DNA of 64,000 bases, from the NCBI GenBank assembly GCA_964572225.1, contig CAZNFR010000008.1, positions 1 through 64,000 of the forward strand, given 5' to 3'. A program made the translations under genes and the position numbers. A model generated the notes under the pieces. That model saw nothing but the letters and a program-made list of their open reading frames with translations. It searched no databases and was not told the DNA's origin. Source of the stretch: CAZNFR01 sp964572225. GTDB lineage: Bacteria; Bacteroidota; Bacteroidia; Bacteroidales; GCA-2748055. How positions within the stretch are numbered: the first letter of the stretch is position 1; each line of letters opens with the position of its first letter. This document shows positions 25,412 to 35,032 of this stretch, one piece after another.

Positions 25412-26827
25412 CTAATAAAGATTTTCGTATTTGATTTTTTCTTTTAACCGGTCCGGGGCAGGAATAAAAAGTTTTTGTTTCCGGATATTTTCAGGGTTTG
25501 GGAGTCTGCGGGATTCATACGACCGCCGACCAGTTTGTGGGCTTGTAATGTTTACCCCGGTAAGGAGTTCCAATGCCCTTGCCAACAACGGATCGCCGGT
25601 ATCTCCGAAAGAACGGGCATTGAAGAGGTCGTCTTCCACAGAATGATCGGGTTCAAGACCCTCCTTGAATTCGGTAAGGCCCAGTGAGTTTGCATATTTA
25701 AGGACAATGGGTATGATGGCCCAGTTATGCCGGGGCGATTCCTCGGTGTCGGGCCAAACCCATGATCCGGTGTATTTACCCACGGTGGTTTCGCCCACGG
25801 TGATTACCTCCAAATAGGGGTCCAGACCTGTAATAAGCAGCTCACTGGCTGAGGCTGTCCCTCTGCCGGTAAGAAATAGGACCCGGGAAAGATCCAGAGA
25901 AGCAGGAGTAGATGGAAAGGTATAAAAAAGGTTGGGTGATTCAGAGCCCTCCTCTTCAATAAAGAAATCTGTCAGGAAATCGTTATACCGGAAACTTACC
26001 AGTACATCCGAACCTCTGCTCACCGATGAGGGCGCAATTAGAGAAGCCAGATGACCCGCAACCGAAATTTCCCCTCCAGGATTGTACCTGAGATCCACGA
26101 TGAGATCTTCTATTCCCTGATTCATAAATTCCTGGATTACATTATCCAGCCGGGTTATAAAGACATCATTGCTTCCACTGATAAACTCGGCAAAAACCAG
26201 GTAGCCCACTTTTTTACCCCCCATCTCAATAATCTCCTCATGTACCACAGGATCCTTGCTGATCACTTCAGCCCTTAGGTCCAGGGATACGCCGGAAGGC
26301 AGCAGTTGGCCCTCACTTACGGTTCCCAGTTGCACTGAATAGGAAGTTTTACTGTATAACTGAAAATAATTCAGGGTGTCCATTCCCTGGTTATCGATGC
26401 TGATAATGATATCCCCCCTTTTCAGTCCGGCTTTGCTCGCCGGAGTATCCTCATAGACAAATTCAACAATTATGAATACATCGGATGTTCCGCTTACCAA
26501 TCCAAAAGCCGGTGAGTAACCCATGGAAAGGGGTGTACCCTGAAGATCGGCAAAAAACGATTCATAATCCGAGGTAATATTTGAAAAACGGTCTTCCGGC
26601 CGGTTCAATAGGCTGAAAAACAAATCGGCCGGATCCTCAAAATTCAGTGTATTTGTATTCTGTGGTATCAGATCGCTCCAGAGATACAGTAAATTCATCC
26701 ATTCATATACCCATTCACTCACCTCCCGGTTATCAAATTGACCATCAACCACCACCGGGTCATTCTTTTCACATGCGCCCAGAGTCAATCCCACAATGAG
26801 AAAGATCAGACCTGTCCTTTTTGTCAT
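25412..26827 (-). CDS. S41-family (C-terminal processing) protease lipoprotein
   Basis: Encodes 471 residues. The lipobox LTLGAC (Cys19) anchors it to the envelope. After an N-terminal helical domain comes a PDZ domain (VFIIVEFVYEDTPASKAGLKRGDIIISIDNQG, residues about 117-150) and the S41 catalytic core: DLIVDLRYNPGGEISVAGHLASLI, VLFLTGRGTASASELLITGL with the serine motif at residues 324-329, and VGETTVGKYTGS with the lysine (Lys351). It cleaves or degrades envelope proteins from the C-terminus side; substrates are unknown. It stands alone on the minus strand, with 213 bases to the divergent fucI. Confidence 0.9.
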   Translation of the reverse strand: MTKRTGLIFLIVGLTLGACEKNDPVVVDGQFDNREVSEWVYEWMNLLYLWSDLIPQNTNTLNFEDPADLFFSLLNRPEDRFSNITSDYESFFADLQGTPLSMGYSPAFGLVSGTSDVFIIVEFVYEDTPASKAGLKRGDIIISIDNQGMDTLNYFQLYSKTSYSVQLGTVSEGQLLPSGVSLDLRAEVISKDPVVHEEIIEMGGKKVGYLVFAEFISGSNDVFITRLDNVIQEFMNQGIEDLIVDLRYNPGGEISVAGHLASLIAPSSVSRGSDVLVSFRYNDFLTDFFIEEEGSESPNLFYTFPSTPASLDLSRVLFLTGRGTASASELLITGLDPYLEVITVGETTVGKYTGSWVWPDTEESPRHNWAIIPIVLKYANSLGLTEFKEGLEPDHSVEDDLFNARSFGDTGDPLLARALELLTGVNITSPQTGRRSYESRRLPNPENIRKQKLFIPAPDRLKEKIKYENLY

Positions 26828-26973
26828 AATGTATGTATTTTTTCAGGAAATTATCAAATTAAGTGCCATGGATATCCGGGAAAGTCCTTTCCTGACATTT
26901 TGCTTACGATTATCCCTGTATCCTCTATTCTTCCTGTCATTTAAAGATAGTTAAATAATTTATAAAAAAACAT

Positions 26974-27003
26974 TTGCATATCATAAAACGAGTTTCTATT
27001 TTG
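26974..27003 (+). promoter_or_regulatory. Candidate fucI promoter (TTG-N20-TATTTTG)
   Basis: TTG at 26974-26976 and TATTTTG at 26997-27003 are 20 bases apart, close to the Bacteroidota -33/-7 arrangement although the -7 box is one T short of TAnnTTTG. Transcription would start about 30 bases before the ATG at 27041. Confidence 0.4.
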
Positions 27004-27040
27004 CACACTATACAGAACGAACCAGAACACTTTAAAAATT

Positions 27041-28837
27041 ATGAAGACACCGGAAAAAAAATCACAGCGTTTTTACCAGTCCAACCCGAAAATTGGCATT
27101 CGGCCGGCCATAGACGGTCGAAGAAACGGGGTAAGGGAATCCCTTGAAGACCAGACCATGAATATGGCGAAGCGGGCGGCCCGACTTATCGAAGAAAATC
27201 TGAGGCACCCGGATGGCTCGGCTGTGGAATGCATTATAGCGGATCAATGTATAGGTGGTGTTGCTGAGTCGGCCTCTACTGCCGAAAAGTTTGAAAGGGA
27301 GGGGGTAGGGGTAAGCCTTACCGTTACTCCCTGTTGGTGTTACGGTACCGAAACCATAGATATGAATCCTTTATTGCCCAAAGCGATTTGGGGATTTAAC
27401 GGAACGGAGAGGCCGGGAGCGGTTTACCTTGCGGCTGCCCTGGCTGGTCATAATCAAAAAGGGCTTCCTGCTTTTGGGATCTATGGCCGGGATGTGCAGG
27501 ACAGTAATGATGAGCTCATCCCGGAGGATGTAAAGGAAAAAATTTTGTCGTTTGTCCGCGCCGGACTGGCGGTGGCTGCCATGAGAGGGAAATCCTATCT
27601 TTCCCTCGGTTCGGTATCCATGGGGATTGCCGGGTCGGTGGTGGATGACCATTTTTTCTCGGAGTATCTGGGTATGAGGAATGAATATGTGGATATGTCG
27701 GAGTTTGTACGAAGAATTGACGAGGAAATTTATGACAAGGAGGAATACCGGCGTGCGCTTGAATGGACCAGAAAAAACTGCAGGGAAGACAGGGATGTAA
27801 ATCCTTCAGCCGCTCAGAAAAGTCGGGAGCAAAAGGATGCGGACTGGGAATTCGTGGTGAAGATGACGCTGATCGCCAGGGATCTTATGACCGGGAACAA
27901 GGCGCTCGAAGAGGCCGGATTTGGTGAAGAAGCCCATGGACATAACGCTCTGATCGCAGGTTTTCAGGGGCAAAGACAGTGGACTGATCATTTGCCCAAC
28001 GGGGATTTTATGGAAGCAATTTTAAATTCATCCTTTGACTGGAACGGGATTCGCCAGCCATATCTTATGGCCACCGAGAATGACAGTCTGAACGGAGTGG
28101 TCATGATGTTTGGACACCTGCTTACCGGTACTGCTCAGATTTTTGCAGATGTACGGACCTACTGGAGCCCGGAGGCTGTAAAAAGAGTAACCGGCTGGAG
28201 TCCCTCCGGAGATGCATCCGATGGTTTTATTCATCTCATCAATTCGGGTTCAGCGGCTCTGGATGGAACCGGATTGCAAACCCTGGATGGATCCCCTGCC
28301 ATGAAACCGTTTTGGGACATTACCCAGGAAGAAATGCAGGCCTGCCTGGATGCAACTTCATGGCACCCGGCGGTACTGGAATACTTCCGTGGAGGCGGAT
28401 TCTCATCTTCATTTAAAACCCGGGGAGGAATGCCGGTAACCCTTGCGCGAATAAATATGGTCCGAGGTCTGGGTCCGGTAATGCAGATTGCCGAAGGATT
28501 TTCGATTGATCTGCCCGATGAGGTGCATAAAACCCTGGATGAGAGAACGAATGAGACATGGCCAACAACCTGGTTCGTTCCCAGACTCACAGGGAAAGGC
28601 CCTTTCAGGGATGTATATTCTGTCATGGCAGGCTGGGGGGCAAATCATGGTGCTTTCGGATATGGGCATTTTGGAGCGGACCTGATCACCCTGTGTTCCC
28701 TTTTACGAATTCCGGTATGTATGCATAATGTTCCGGATGAAAAAGTTTTCAGGCCCTCAGCATGGTCTGCATTCGGCATGGATACTGAAGGAAACGACTA
28801 CAGAGCCTGCTCGGGTTATGGACCACTTTATAAGTAA
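27041..28837 (+). CDS. fucI: L-fucose isomerase
   Basis: Encodes 598 residues, the normal length. FucI converts L-fucose to L-fuculose (and can act on D-arabinose) in the cytoplasm with Mn2+. Recognisable family blocks include NPKIGIRPAIDGRRNGVRESLE at the start, CIGGVAESASTAEKFE, TVTPCWCYGTETIDM, GRDVQDSNDELIPEDV, YLMATENDSLNGVVMMFGHLLTG with the metal-ligand Glu346, and GANHGAFGYGHFGADLITL near the end with a metal-ligand His. No fuculose kinase, aldolase or transporter lies in the window, so the rest of the pathway is elsewhere. The GntR-family gene downstream is its likely regulator. Confidence 0.96.
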   Translation: MKTPEKKSQRFYQSNPKIGIRPAIDGRRNGVRESLEDQTMNMAKRAARLIEENLRHPDGSAVECIIADQCIGGVAESASTAEKFEREGVGVSLTVTPCWCYGTETIDMNPLLPKAIWGFNGTERPGAVYLAAALAGHNQKGLPAFGIYGRDVQDSNDELIPEDVKEKILSFVRAGLAVAAMRGKSYLSLGSVSMGIAGSVVDDHFFSEYLGMRNEYVDMSEFVRRIDEEIYDKEEYRRALEWTRKNCREDRDVNPSAAQKSREQKDADWEFVVKMTLIARDLMTGNKALEEAGFGEEAHGHNALIAGFQGQRQWTDHLPNGDFMEAILNSSFDWNGIRQPYLMATENDSLNGVVMMFGHLLTGTAQIFADVRTYWSPEAVKRVTGWSPSGDASDGFIHLINSGSAALDGTGLQTLDGSPAMKPFWDITQEEMQACLDATSWHPAVLEYFRGGGFSSSFKTRGGMPVTLARINMVRGLGPVMQIAEGFSIDLPDEVHKTLDERTNETWPTTWFVPRLTGKGPFRDVYSVMAGWGANHGAFGYGHFGADLITLCSLLRIPVCMHNVPDEKVFRPSAWSAFGMDTEGNDYRACSGYGPLYK

Positions 28838-29031
28838 ATTCACACTAATTATTGTTATTCTCGAATTAATCTGTATTTTTAAATACCGGTTGGGATGTTT
28901 ATCTCTTCATGTAAGTTTGGTTAGTTAGTTGTTACTTCATAAACAAAGTTGGTAATTGGTTATGTTAATCACTCCTACTTACACAATCCCACCGGTTTTT
29001 TCTTTTCTCCGCCCCCAAGCCTTGACTCTGC

Positions 29032-30027
29032 ATGAATCCATTCAGGTTTAATATCAATCCTGATTCCGGCATACCCAAATATCTTCAGTTGATACAGGAG
29101 GTCGTGGAGGGAATCGGAAACGGGCGTTTGAGCATCGGAGATCCCCTGCCTTCCGTAAGACAGGCAATGAAGGATTATCATCTTTCCCGGGATACGGTTT
29201 TCAAAGCCTATTCGGAGTTGAAAAAGCGATCTCTGATTGAATCCTTTCCATCCAAGGGTTACTTTGTTAAAGGCACTGAATTACAAATCCTTCTGGTTTT
29301 TGATAATTTCAGTTCCTTTAAGGAAGGTTTGTACAATGCCTTCAGGAATGACCTCGGTGAGAATTATAAAATTGAGGTTTTGTTTCACCATGGGAATCCC
29401 GCTATTTTTGAGTCCATGCTCTATATGAGCCAGGGTCGCTATCATTTCAGGGTGATCATGAGCCTGGACAATACCGGGGTGGCCGGGGTATTTCGCAAAA
29501 TAGAAAGGGATCAGTTGTTAATCCTGGATCTCGATTACCATGTACCCGAAGACCTGCCCAGGATCATCCAGAGTTTTACCCATGGCTTCCACTCTTCCCT
29601 TGATGAGGGAAAAGAATTGTTTTCGAAATACAGGGAAATTATTTATGTAAATCCCCCTGAAACTTTTCATCCCCAGGAATCCAATGAAATATTCGCCCGG
29701 TTTTGCAATGATAACGCGTTGAAATACAGGATTCTTAAAAAGCTTCAGGATAAGGATATTGAGAAGAATACCGCTTACATCGTAATATCCGATTCCGATC
29801 TGGTCAGGATCATGGAAGTATCCAGAAGCCGGAAATGGATTCCCGGAAGGGATATCGGACTGGTTTCTTATAACGATACCTCCGTGAAGAAGATTATCGG
29901 GGATGGGATTACCGTTATTTCGACCGATTTTGAGGCAATGGGTAAAGAGGCGGCGCACTATATAAAAAACCGCCATATCCATCGCAAACTTATTCCTACC
30001 CGGCTTATCAACAGAGGGTCACTCTAA
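29032..30027 (+). CDS. GntR-family regulator with sugar-binding domain (FucR-like)
   Basis: Encodes 331 residues. An N-terminal GntR winged helix (IPKYLQLIQEVVEGIGNGRLSIGDPLPSVRQAMKDYHLSRDTVFKAYSELKKRSLIESFPSKGYFV) is followed by a periplasmic-binding/LacI-like effector domain (LQILLVFDNFSSFKEGLYNAF … RDIGLVSYNDTSVKKIIGDGITVISTDFEAMGKEAAHYI) that would bind a sugar or sugar phosphate. This domain pairing and position next to fucI match the fucose repressor FucR of Bacteroides. It is separated from fucI by 194 bases in which I see no clear operator. Confidence 0.85.
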   Translation: MNPFRFNINPDSGIPKYLQLIQEVVEGIGNGRLSIGDPLPSVRQAMKDYHLSRDTVFKAYSELKKRSLIESFPSKGYFVKGTELQILLVFDNFSSFKEGLYNAFRNDLGENYKIEVLFHHGNPAIFESMLYMSQGRYHFRVIMSLDNTGVAGVFRKIERDQLLILDLDYHVPEDLPRIIQSFTHGFHSSLDEGKELFSKYREIIYVNPPETFHPQESNEIFARFCNDNALKYRILKKLQDKDIEKNTAYIVISDSDLVRIMEVSRSRKWIPGRDIGLVSYNDTSVKKIIGDGITVISTDFEAMGKEAAHYIKNRHIHRKLIPTRLINRGSL

Positions 30028-30039
30028 TTATCTTACAGG

Positions 30040-31392
30040 TCAAAAAGTAAGCGTGAAGGTTGTTTCCTTATCGGGAACCGACTGTCCGGTAATGGTTCCC
30101 CCGTGGAGACGAAGGATCTGCCTGGACAGGCTGAGTCCGATCCCGCTTCCACTGGGCTTGGTCGTAAAGAAAGGAATGAAGATCTTATCGAGAACGTCTT
30201 TGAGAATGCCCACTCCGTTGTCGGTAACCTGAATGGTTGGCCTGCCTCGTTTGTTGAAGAATGCCTTCATGATTATTTTCGAGGATTCCCTCCCTTCCAC
30301 TGCATGAATAGAGTTTTTCATAAGATTGATCAAAACCTGCTCTATGAGCTGTTCGTCCATCGAAATCTCAAAACCTGCCGGTTCAACCTGGATCTGCAGC
30401 TCAATTCCCTTATCTTTCAGTTCTTTTTCCATAAACGTGTTCAGATGGTCGAAGAGCTCCTTAACCTTTACGATCCTGAAATTCGGTTTGGGAATGCGGG
30501 TAAGGTTTCGGTAAGTGTTCACAAAATGCAATAAGCCGGTACTCCTTTTATTGATGGTTTGTAAGGCCTGTTGAACCTCGGCAACCGTTTCCACATCCAG
30601 TTCAGGTGCCTCTTTTTCCTCTTTGACATACGGTTTTAACATGCTCTCGAGAGTTGCCGACAAACTGGCAATGGGCGTAATGGAATTCATGATCTCATGC
30701 GTCAAAACCCTGATCAGCTTTTGCCAGGCTTCCGTTTCCTGTTCTTCCAGTACGCTCTGGATATTTTTAACCGTAGCAAGGACCACCTGTTTGTCTTTGA
30801 TCCTGAATTCGGTAGTATTTATAGCGAGCTGAAGAAAATCATCATCATCCTGAACCTTAACCAGTTTATTTTCCCCGGGTTTAATACTTAGCAAGGTCTC
30901 AACGAGTTCATCCGAAAGGAGGGAAAGCTTCTGGATATTTTTAATGTTGCTCAACTGAAAGAGCTTTTTTGCGGCCTTGTTAATCATCTCAATAGTCCCG
31001 TCCTTCTGATAGGCCAGTATGGAAATATCGATATTTTGCACAATGCTTTGCAGATAATGAAAATGTTCCTCTTTTTCTGAACGGACTTTTTGAAAATCTG
31101 CGATTACATCGTTGAAAGCCTGACTAAGCTCGTTGAATGAAGGTCCCATCCCTTCAATCTGAAAGGACCTCGTAAACTCCGAGAACCGAATGGACTCAAG
31201 AAAACTGGCCAGGTCCCGGTTGGTTTTATCGACATACCGTATCAATGAATATATCTGCAGCAGGATCAGCAGGAGAATCAGAATAGGTGTCAGAAAAGTC
31301 TCTGTATTCAGCAGGTAAAAGAATAGAAATACCGATGCTGAAAACAGCAGGATCCGAATTATTAAATTGATTCTGAAGTTTCTATAAACCAT
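30040..31392 (-). CDS. NtrY-like sensor histidine kinase
   Basis: Encodes 450 residues: two N-terminal membrane helices with almost no periplasmic loop (residues 10-28 and 33-53), a HAMP-like linker, a PAS domain (LQSIVQNIDISILAYQKDGTIEMINKAAKKLF), the phosphoacceptor helix WQKLIRVLTHEIMNSITPIASLSATLE with His232, and an ATPase domain (LIEQVLINLMKNSIHAVEG, VTDNGVGI, SGSGIGLSLSRQILRLHGG). It overlaps the NtrC-type regulator gene by 11 bases, so the two form one operon. Such pairs in Bacteroidota often sit beside MacAB-TolC-like export operons, as here. Confidence 0.92.
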   Translation of the reverse strand: MVYRNFRINLIIRILLFSASVFLFFYLLNTETFLTPILILLLILLQIYSLIRYVDKTNRDLASFLESIRFSEFTRSFQIEGMGPSFNELSQAFNDVIADFQKVRSEKEEHFHYLQSIVQNIDISILAYQKDGTIEMINKAAKKLFQLSNIKNIQKLSLLSDELVETLLSIKPGENKLVKVQDDDDFLQLAINTTEFRIKDKQVVLATVKNIQSVLEEQETEAWQKLIRVLTHEIMNSITPIASLSATLESMLKPYVKEEKEAPELDVETVAEVQQALQTINKRSTGLLHFVNTYRNLTRIPKPNFRIVKVKELFDHLNTFMEKELKDKGIELQIQVEPAGFEISMDEQLIEQVLINLMKNSIHAVEGRESSKIIMKAFFNKRGRPTIQVTDNGVGILKDVLDKIFIPFFTTKPSGSGIGLSLSRQILRLHGGTITGQSVPDKETTFTLTF

Positions 31393-32758
31393 GCTTTTCC
31401 ATTCTGCGGTACAGGGAGGTTCTCGTTAATCCAAGGTCTTGAGCGGCTTGAGTAATATTTCCCTGATATTGTTTCAATACTTTTTCGATGACCTTCTTCT
31501 CAATTTCATCAAGGTTGAAGGTGTCGAACTCAAAATCGGAGGTCTTCTTGCCCTGGGCACTCAGGATGAAATCCTCGGGGGTAAGGGAATCCCCTTCGGC
31601 CATAATTACGGCTCTTTCAATGGCATGCTGCAGTTCCCTGACATTCCCGGGCCAGCCGTACTGGTGAAGTTTTTTCATGGCTCCGGATTGAATATGCTTG
31701 ATGGGTTTACGGTATTTACGCGTGTACATTTTCAGAAAATGTTGTGCAAGGACAGGAATGTCACCCTGCCTCTCCCTGAGCGGCGGGAGCTGAATCTCTA
31801 CCGTATTGATCCGGTAAAGAAGGTCCTGCCGAAACCTGCCCTCATCCACATCGGTATGAAGGTCGTTATTGGTAGCACAAATCATACGCACATCAATAGA
31901 AATAGGCTTATTGGCTCCCACCCGTGTCACCTCCCTACGTTCGATTACCGTAAGAAGCTTGGTTTGCATCTGAGAGGATAAATTCCCAATCTCATCCAGG
32001 AAGAGGGTTCCTCCGGAGGCAATCTCAAACCTTCCCTGTTTGGTAGCCTTGGCATCGGTAAAAGCCCCTTTTTCATGTCCAAAAAGCTCACTCTCGAACA
32101 GGGTTTCGGTGATGGAGCCCAGATCAACGCTGATGAAGACTTCATCCTTTCTTAAGGAATTTCTGTAAATTGCTCTGGCAACCAACTCTTTACCAGTGCC
32201 GTTCTCCCCAAGGATCAGTACGTTGGCATCGGTGGCTGCTACTTTCTTGATGGTTGCAAATACCTTCATCATCTCTTCAGACTGTCCGATAAAGTCGGTG
32301 AATGGCTGATCCAGAACCGCAGAAATCTCACGCTGCTTCTGCCTCAGACCTTCAGCTTCCAGCCTTGATCTTCTGAGACTTATCGAGGAATTAATGGTGG
32401 CAAGGATCTTTTCATTTTGCCAGGGTTTGAGTACAAAGTCGGTTGCCCCCGATTTAATTGACTTTACCGCTTTTTCGGCGTCCCCGTAGGCTGTAATAAA
32501 AACAACAACCGCTTGAGGATCAATCTCAAGGATCCTGTCCAGCCAATCGAAGCCTTCCTGTCCGCTTATCGCGTCTTTGGTGAAATTCATATCCAGAAGA
32601 ATGACATCCCAGTCTTCCTCTGCCATTAACTGGGGAATTTTCTCAGGTCCCGGAAGAGTTTCAATCTTTTCCACTTCGGATTTCAGCAATAATTTCAGGG
32701 CAAAAAGAATATCCTGGTTGTCATCTACAGCCAGTACCTTGCCTCTTTTTTCACTCAT
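31382..32758 (-). CDS. NtrC-type sigma54-dependent response regulator
   Basis: Encodes 458 residues: receiver (Asp56 in VILLDMNF), AAA+ domain with Walker A GENGTGKELVAR, the sigma54-contact motif GHEKGAFTDAKATKQG, Walker B TLFLDEIGNL, arginine-finger region and a C-terminal Fis-type helix-turn-helix (EKVIEKVLKQYQGNITQAAQDLGLTRTSLYRRM). It activates RpoN promoters from distant sites. The divergent export operon begins 271 bases away with a sigma54-like promoter and an inverted repeat between, so it is the likely target. Confidence 0.95.
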   Translation of the reverse strand: MSEKRGKVLAVDDNQDILFALKLLLKSEVEKIETLPGPEKIPQLMAEEDWDVILLDMNFTKDAISGQEGFDWLDRILEIDPQAVVVFITAYGDAEKAVKSIKSGATDFVLKPWQNEKILATINSSISLRRSRLEAEGLRQKQREISAVLDQPFTDFIGQSEEMMKVFATIKKVAATDANVLILGENGTGKELVARAIYRNSLRKDEVFISVDLGSITETLFESELFGHEKGAFTDAKATKQGRFEIASGGTLFLDEIGNLSSQMQTKLLTVIERREVTRVGANKPISIDVRMICATNNDLHTDVDEGRFRQDLLYRINTVEIQLPPLRERQGDIPVLAQHFLKMYTRKYRKPIKHIQSGAMKKLHQYGWPGNVRELQHAIERAVIMAEGDSLTPEDFILSAQGKKTSDFEFDTFNLDEIEKKVIEKVLKQYQGNITQAAQDLGLTRTSLYRRMEKHGL

Positions 32759-32874
32759 GTTTGGGTCTTATTTTTGAGATTAGTCCAATTTTCACTTTCC
32801 AGGGTTAACCGAATATATAATATTCCCTGTCCGATAAATCTGTATCCTAAGAGTTTGGCTAAATTACAAATCTT

Positions 32875-32929
32875 TTTAGAAATGTTCGAATCCGTACGTT
32901 AAATGTTACATTTTCGGACACTTTCTAAA
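32875..32929 (+). promoter_or_regulatory. Imperfect inverted repeat, possible NtrC-type activator site
   Basis: TTTAGAAATGTTCGAA (32875-32890) and TTCGGACACTTTCTAAA (32913-32929) are inverted copies with a few differences, lying 60 to 110 bases upstream of the sigma54-like promoter. This is the usual place for an enhancer bound by an NtrC-family dimer. Confidence 0.45.
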
Positions 32930-32986
32930 TTAATTGTTAAATAATCCTTAGCTTTATATTATTGTAAATCAAGGCTATTAAATATG

Positions 32987-33002
32987 TGGCATAATTAATG
33001 TT
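32987..33002 (+). promoter_or_regulatory. Candidate sigma54 promoter of the export operon
   Basis: TGGCATAATTAATGTT has the -24 TGGCA element exactly and a weaker -12 element (ATGT in place of TTGC), with GG and GT separated by 10 bases as the sigma54 pattern demands. It would start transcription about 15 bases before the ATG at 33030. An NtrC-type gene lies divergently. Confidence 0.4.
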
Positions 33003-33029
33003 AAAAATAAAGGAAATTTCTTCGCTGTC

Positions 33030-34304
33030 ATGAACGGAATGGATAGAAAAATTGAAAAGCCAAAAGGCCTTTCCAAAAAAACAATTTGGATTATCATTGC
33101 ATCAGCCGCAGCCCTGCTGATCCTTTACTTCATCATTTTCGGGGACAAAAGTTCAAAGCTCAATGTTGATTATGAAAAGCTTGCCATCGAAAGGGTCGAG
33201 AATGATGTTTTTCAGGATTATATTGCTGTTCAGGGAGTTGTGGAGCCCATTAAAACAATTTATCTCGATGCCGTGGAGGGAGGAAGGGTAGAGGAGATCC
33301 TTCGGGAGGAGGGAAGTACCCTTAAACAAGGCGATGTGATCATGAGGCTTTCAAACAACAATCTTATTCTTGAAATATCCAATACCGAGGCACAGGTACT
33401 ACGCACGATCAACGAATTGAGGAATGCAAGGAATTTTATGCAACAGCAATTGCTCTCCTCTAGTATTCAGATCCTCGAGCTCAGCAAACAGGTAAAGCAA
33501 CTGAAACGGCAATACGAAAAGAATCTGCTGCTGTATAAGGATAAGCATATTTCCGAAGAAGAGTTTCAAACTTCGGAAGAAGAGTTTGAGACTGCAATGA
33601 AACTTCTTGAACTTAACAAAGAATACCACAGGCAGGATTCCATATACCGGAAGGTACAGGTGAGCACCCTCGAATCATCGGTTTCAACCATGAGCAATAA
33701 TCTTGAACTCGCACGCTCACGCCTGGAAAATCTGAATATTAAAGCTCCGGTCGATGGAGAGCTCGCTACCTTAAATCCGGAAATAGGAGAGGTTGTCAAT
33801 TACGGAAACCGGATCGGGACCGTAAACATCCTGGATTCCTACAAACTCAGAGTGGAAATTGACGAACATTATGTGGCCAGAGTTAGCCGCGGACTTTACA
33901 GTGAATGTGATTTTGCAGGGGATAAATACCCGGCCAGGATCATTAAAACCTACCCGGAAGTACAGAACGGTCGATTTGCAGTGGATATGGTTTTTACCGA
34001 AGGAGTTCCAAGGCAAATCAAAATCGGACAGACTTCCAGGATCAAGCTGGAGCTTGGCGAGTCGGAAGTGGCCAACCTCATTCCTAAAGGAGGATTTTAT
34101 CAGAGTACCGGCGGACAGTGGGTTTATGTGGTGGACGAATCAGGAGAGTTTGCTGTCCGCAGAGATATCAGGATCGGCAGGCAAAATCCGAGGTATTACG
34201 AGGTTCTCGACGGACTTGAATCCGGGGATAGGGTAATCGTTTCTTCCTATGATAATTTCGGAGACGTCGACAAACTTATTTTGAAGAACAGAAAACAATT
34301 ATAG
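33030..34304 (+). CDS. Periplasmic adaptor of a tripartite exporter (MacA/HlyD family)
   Basis: Encodes 424 residues. One membrane helix (TIWIIIASAAALLILYFIIFG) anchors it in the inner membrane, then a lipoyl half (VVEPIKTIYLDAVEGGRVEEILREEGSTLKQGDVIMRL), a long coiled coil (residues about 110-235, including LELSKQVKQLKRQYEKNLLLY), the second lipoyl half (LNIKAPVDGELATLNPEIGEVV) and beta-barrel/membrane-proximal domains. It would link an ABC pump to the TolC-type protein encoded three genes on. Operon order is adaptor, ATPase, small protein, TolC; the usual permease gene is missing. Confidence 0.9.
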   Translation: MNGMDRKIEKPKGLSKKTIWIIIASAAALLILYFIIFGDKSSKLNVDYEKLAIERVENDVFQDYIAVQGVVEPIKTIYLDAVEGGRVEEILREEGSTLKQGDVIMRLSNNNLILEISNTEAQVLRTINELRNARNFMQQQLLSSSIQILELSKQVKQLKRQYEKNLLLYKDKHISEEEFQTSEEEFETAMKLLELNKEYHRQDSIYRKVQVSTLESSVSTMSNNLELARSRLENLNIKAPVDGELATLNPEIGEVVNYGNRIGTVNILDSYKLRVEIDEHYVARVSRGLYSECDFAGDKYPARIIKTYPEVQNGRFAVDMVFTEGVPRQIKIGQTSRIKLELGESEVANLIPKGGFYQSTGGQWVYVVDESGEFAVRRDIRIGRQNPRYYEVLDGLESGDRVIVSSYDNFGDVDKLILKNRKQL

Positions 34305-34318
34305 AAAAACTTAAGATT

Positions 34319-35002
34319 ATGATTAAAACAGTTGACCTTACCAAGGTTTTCCGCACCGATGAAGTGGAAACCACCGCACTAAACAAAGTGAACATGGAGA
34401 TTGACCGTGGTGAGTTTGTGGCCATTATGGGTCCTTCGGGATGCGGAAAATCTACCCTTCTGAACATTATCGGATTGCTCGATAATCCAAGCTCCGGTGA
34501 AATGTACTTCCTGGATAAAGAGGTTTCCGGGTTCTCTGAAAGATCAAGGACGAATCTTAGAAAATCCAACATTGGTTTTGTTTTTCAAAGCTTTAACCTG
34601 ATTGATGAACTTAATGTTTTCGAAAATGTGGAGCTACCCCTTCTTTATCAGAAGGTTTCATCATCCGACCGGAAAAAAAGAGTGGAAGAGGTGCTGGACA
34701 GGATGAAAATCTCCCACAGGAAAAAGCACTTCCCCCAGCAACTCTCCGGCGGACAGCAACAAAGGGTTGCCATCGCAAGAGCCGTGGTTTCAAAACCCCA
34801 TCTGATCCTTGCGGATGAGCCTACAGGTAACCTTGATTCTGCCAATGGGGAAGAGGTAATGAACCTTCTGACCGAACTTAACCAGGAAGGTACCACCGTG
34901 ATTATGGTAACCCATTCACCCACCGATGCTGACAAAGCCCACAGGATCATTCAGCTTTTCGACGGACATATTGTCACGGAAAATATCAAACAGAGAATCT
35001 GA
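34319..35002 (+). CDS. ABC transporter ATPase, MacB/LolD type
   Basis: Encodes 227 residues: Walker A GPSGCGKSTLLNIIG, Q-loop VFQSFNLI, signature LSGGQQQRVAIARA, Walker B LILADEPTGNLDS and H-loop VTHSPTDA. This belongs to the MacB/LolD/FtsE-like group that normally pairs with a four-helix FtsX-type permease. No permease is fused to it or encoded nearby, so it must use one encoded elsewhere. It starts 14 bases after the adaptor gene. Confidence 0.93.
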   Translation: MIKTVDLTKVFRTDEVETTALNKVNMEIDRGEFVAIMGPSGCGKSTLLNIIGLLDNPSSGEMYFLDKEVSGFSERSRTNLRKSNIGFVFQSFNLIDELNVFENVELPLLYQKVSSSDRKKRVEEVLDRMKISHRKKHFPQQLSGGQQQRVAIARAVVSKPHLILADEPTGNLDSANGEEVMNLLTELNQEGTTVIMVTHSPTDADKAHRIIQLFDGHIVTENIKQRI

Positions 35003-35032
35003 TCGTTTTTACCTATTTTAAAGCCTATTGTC

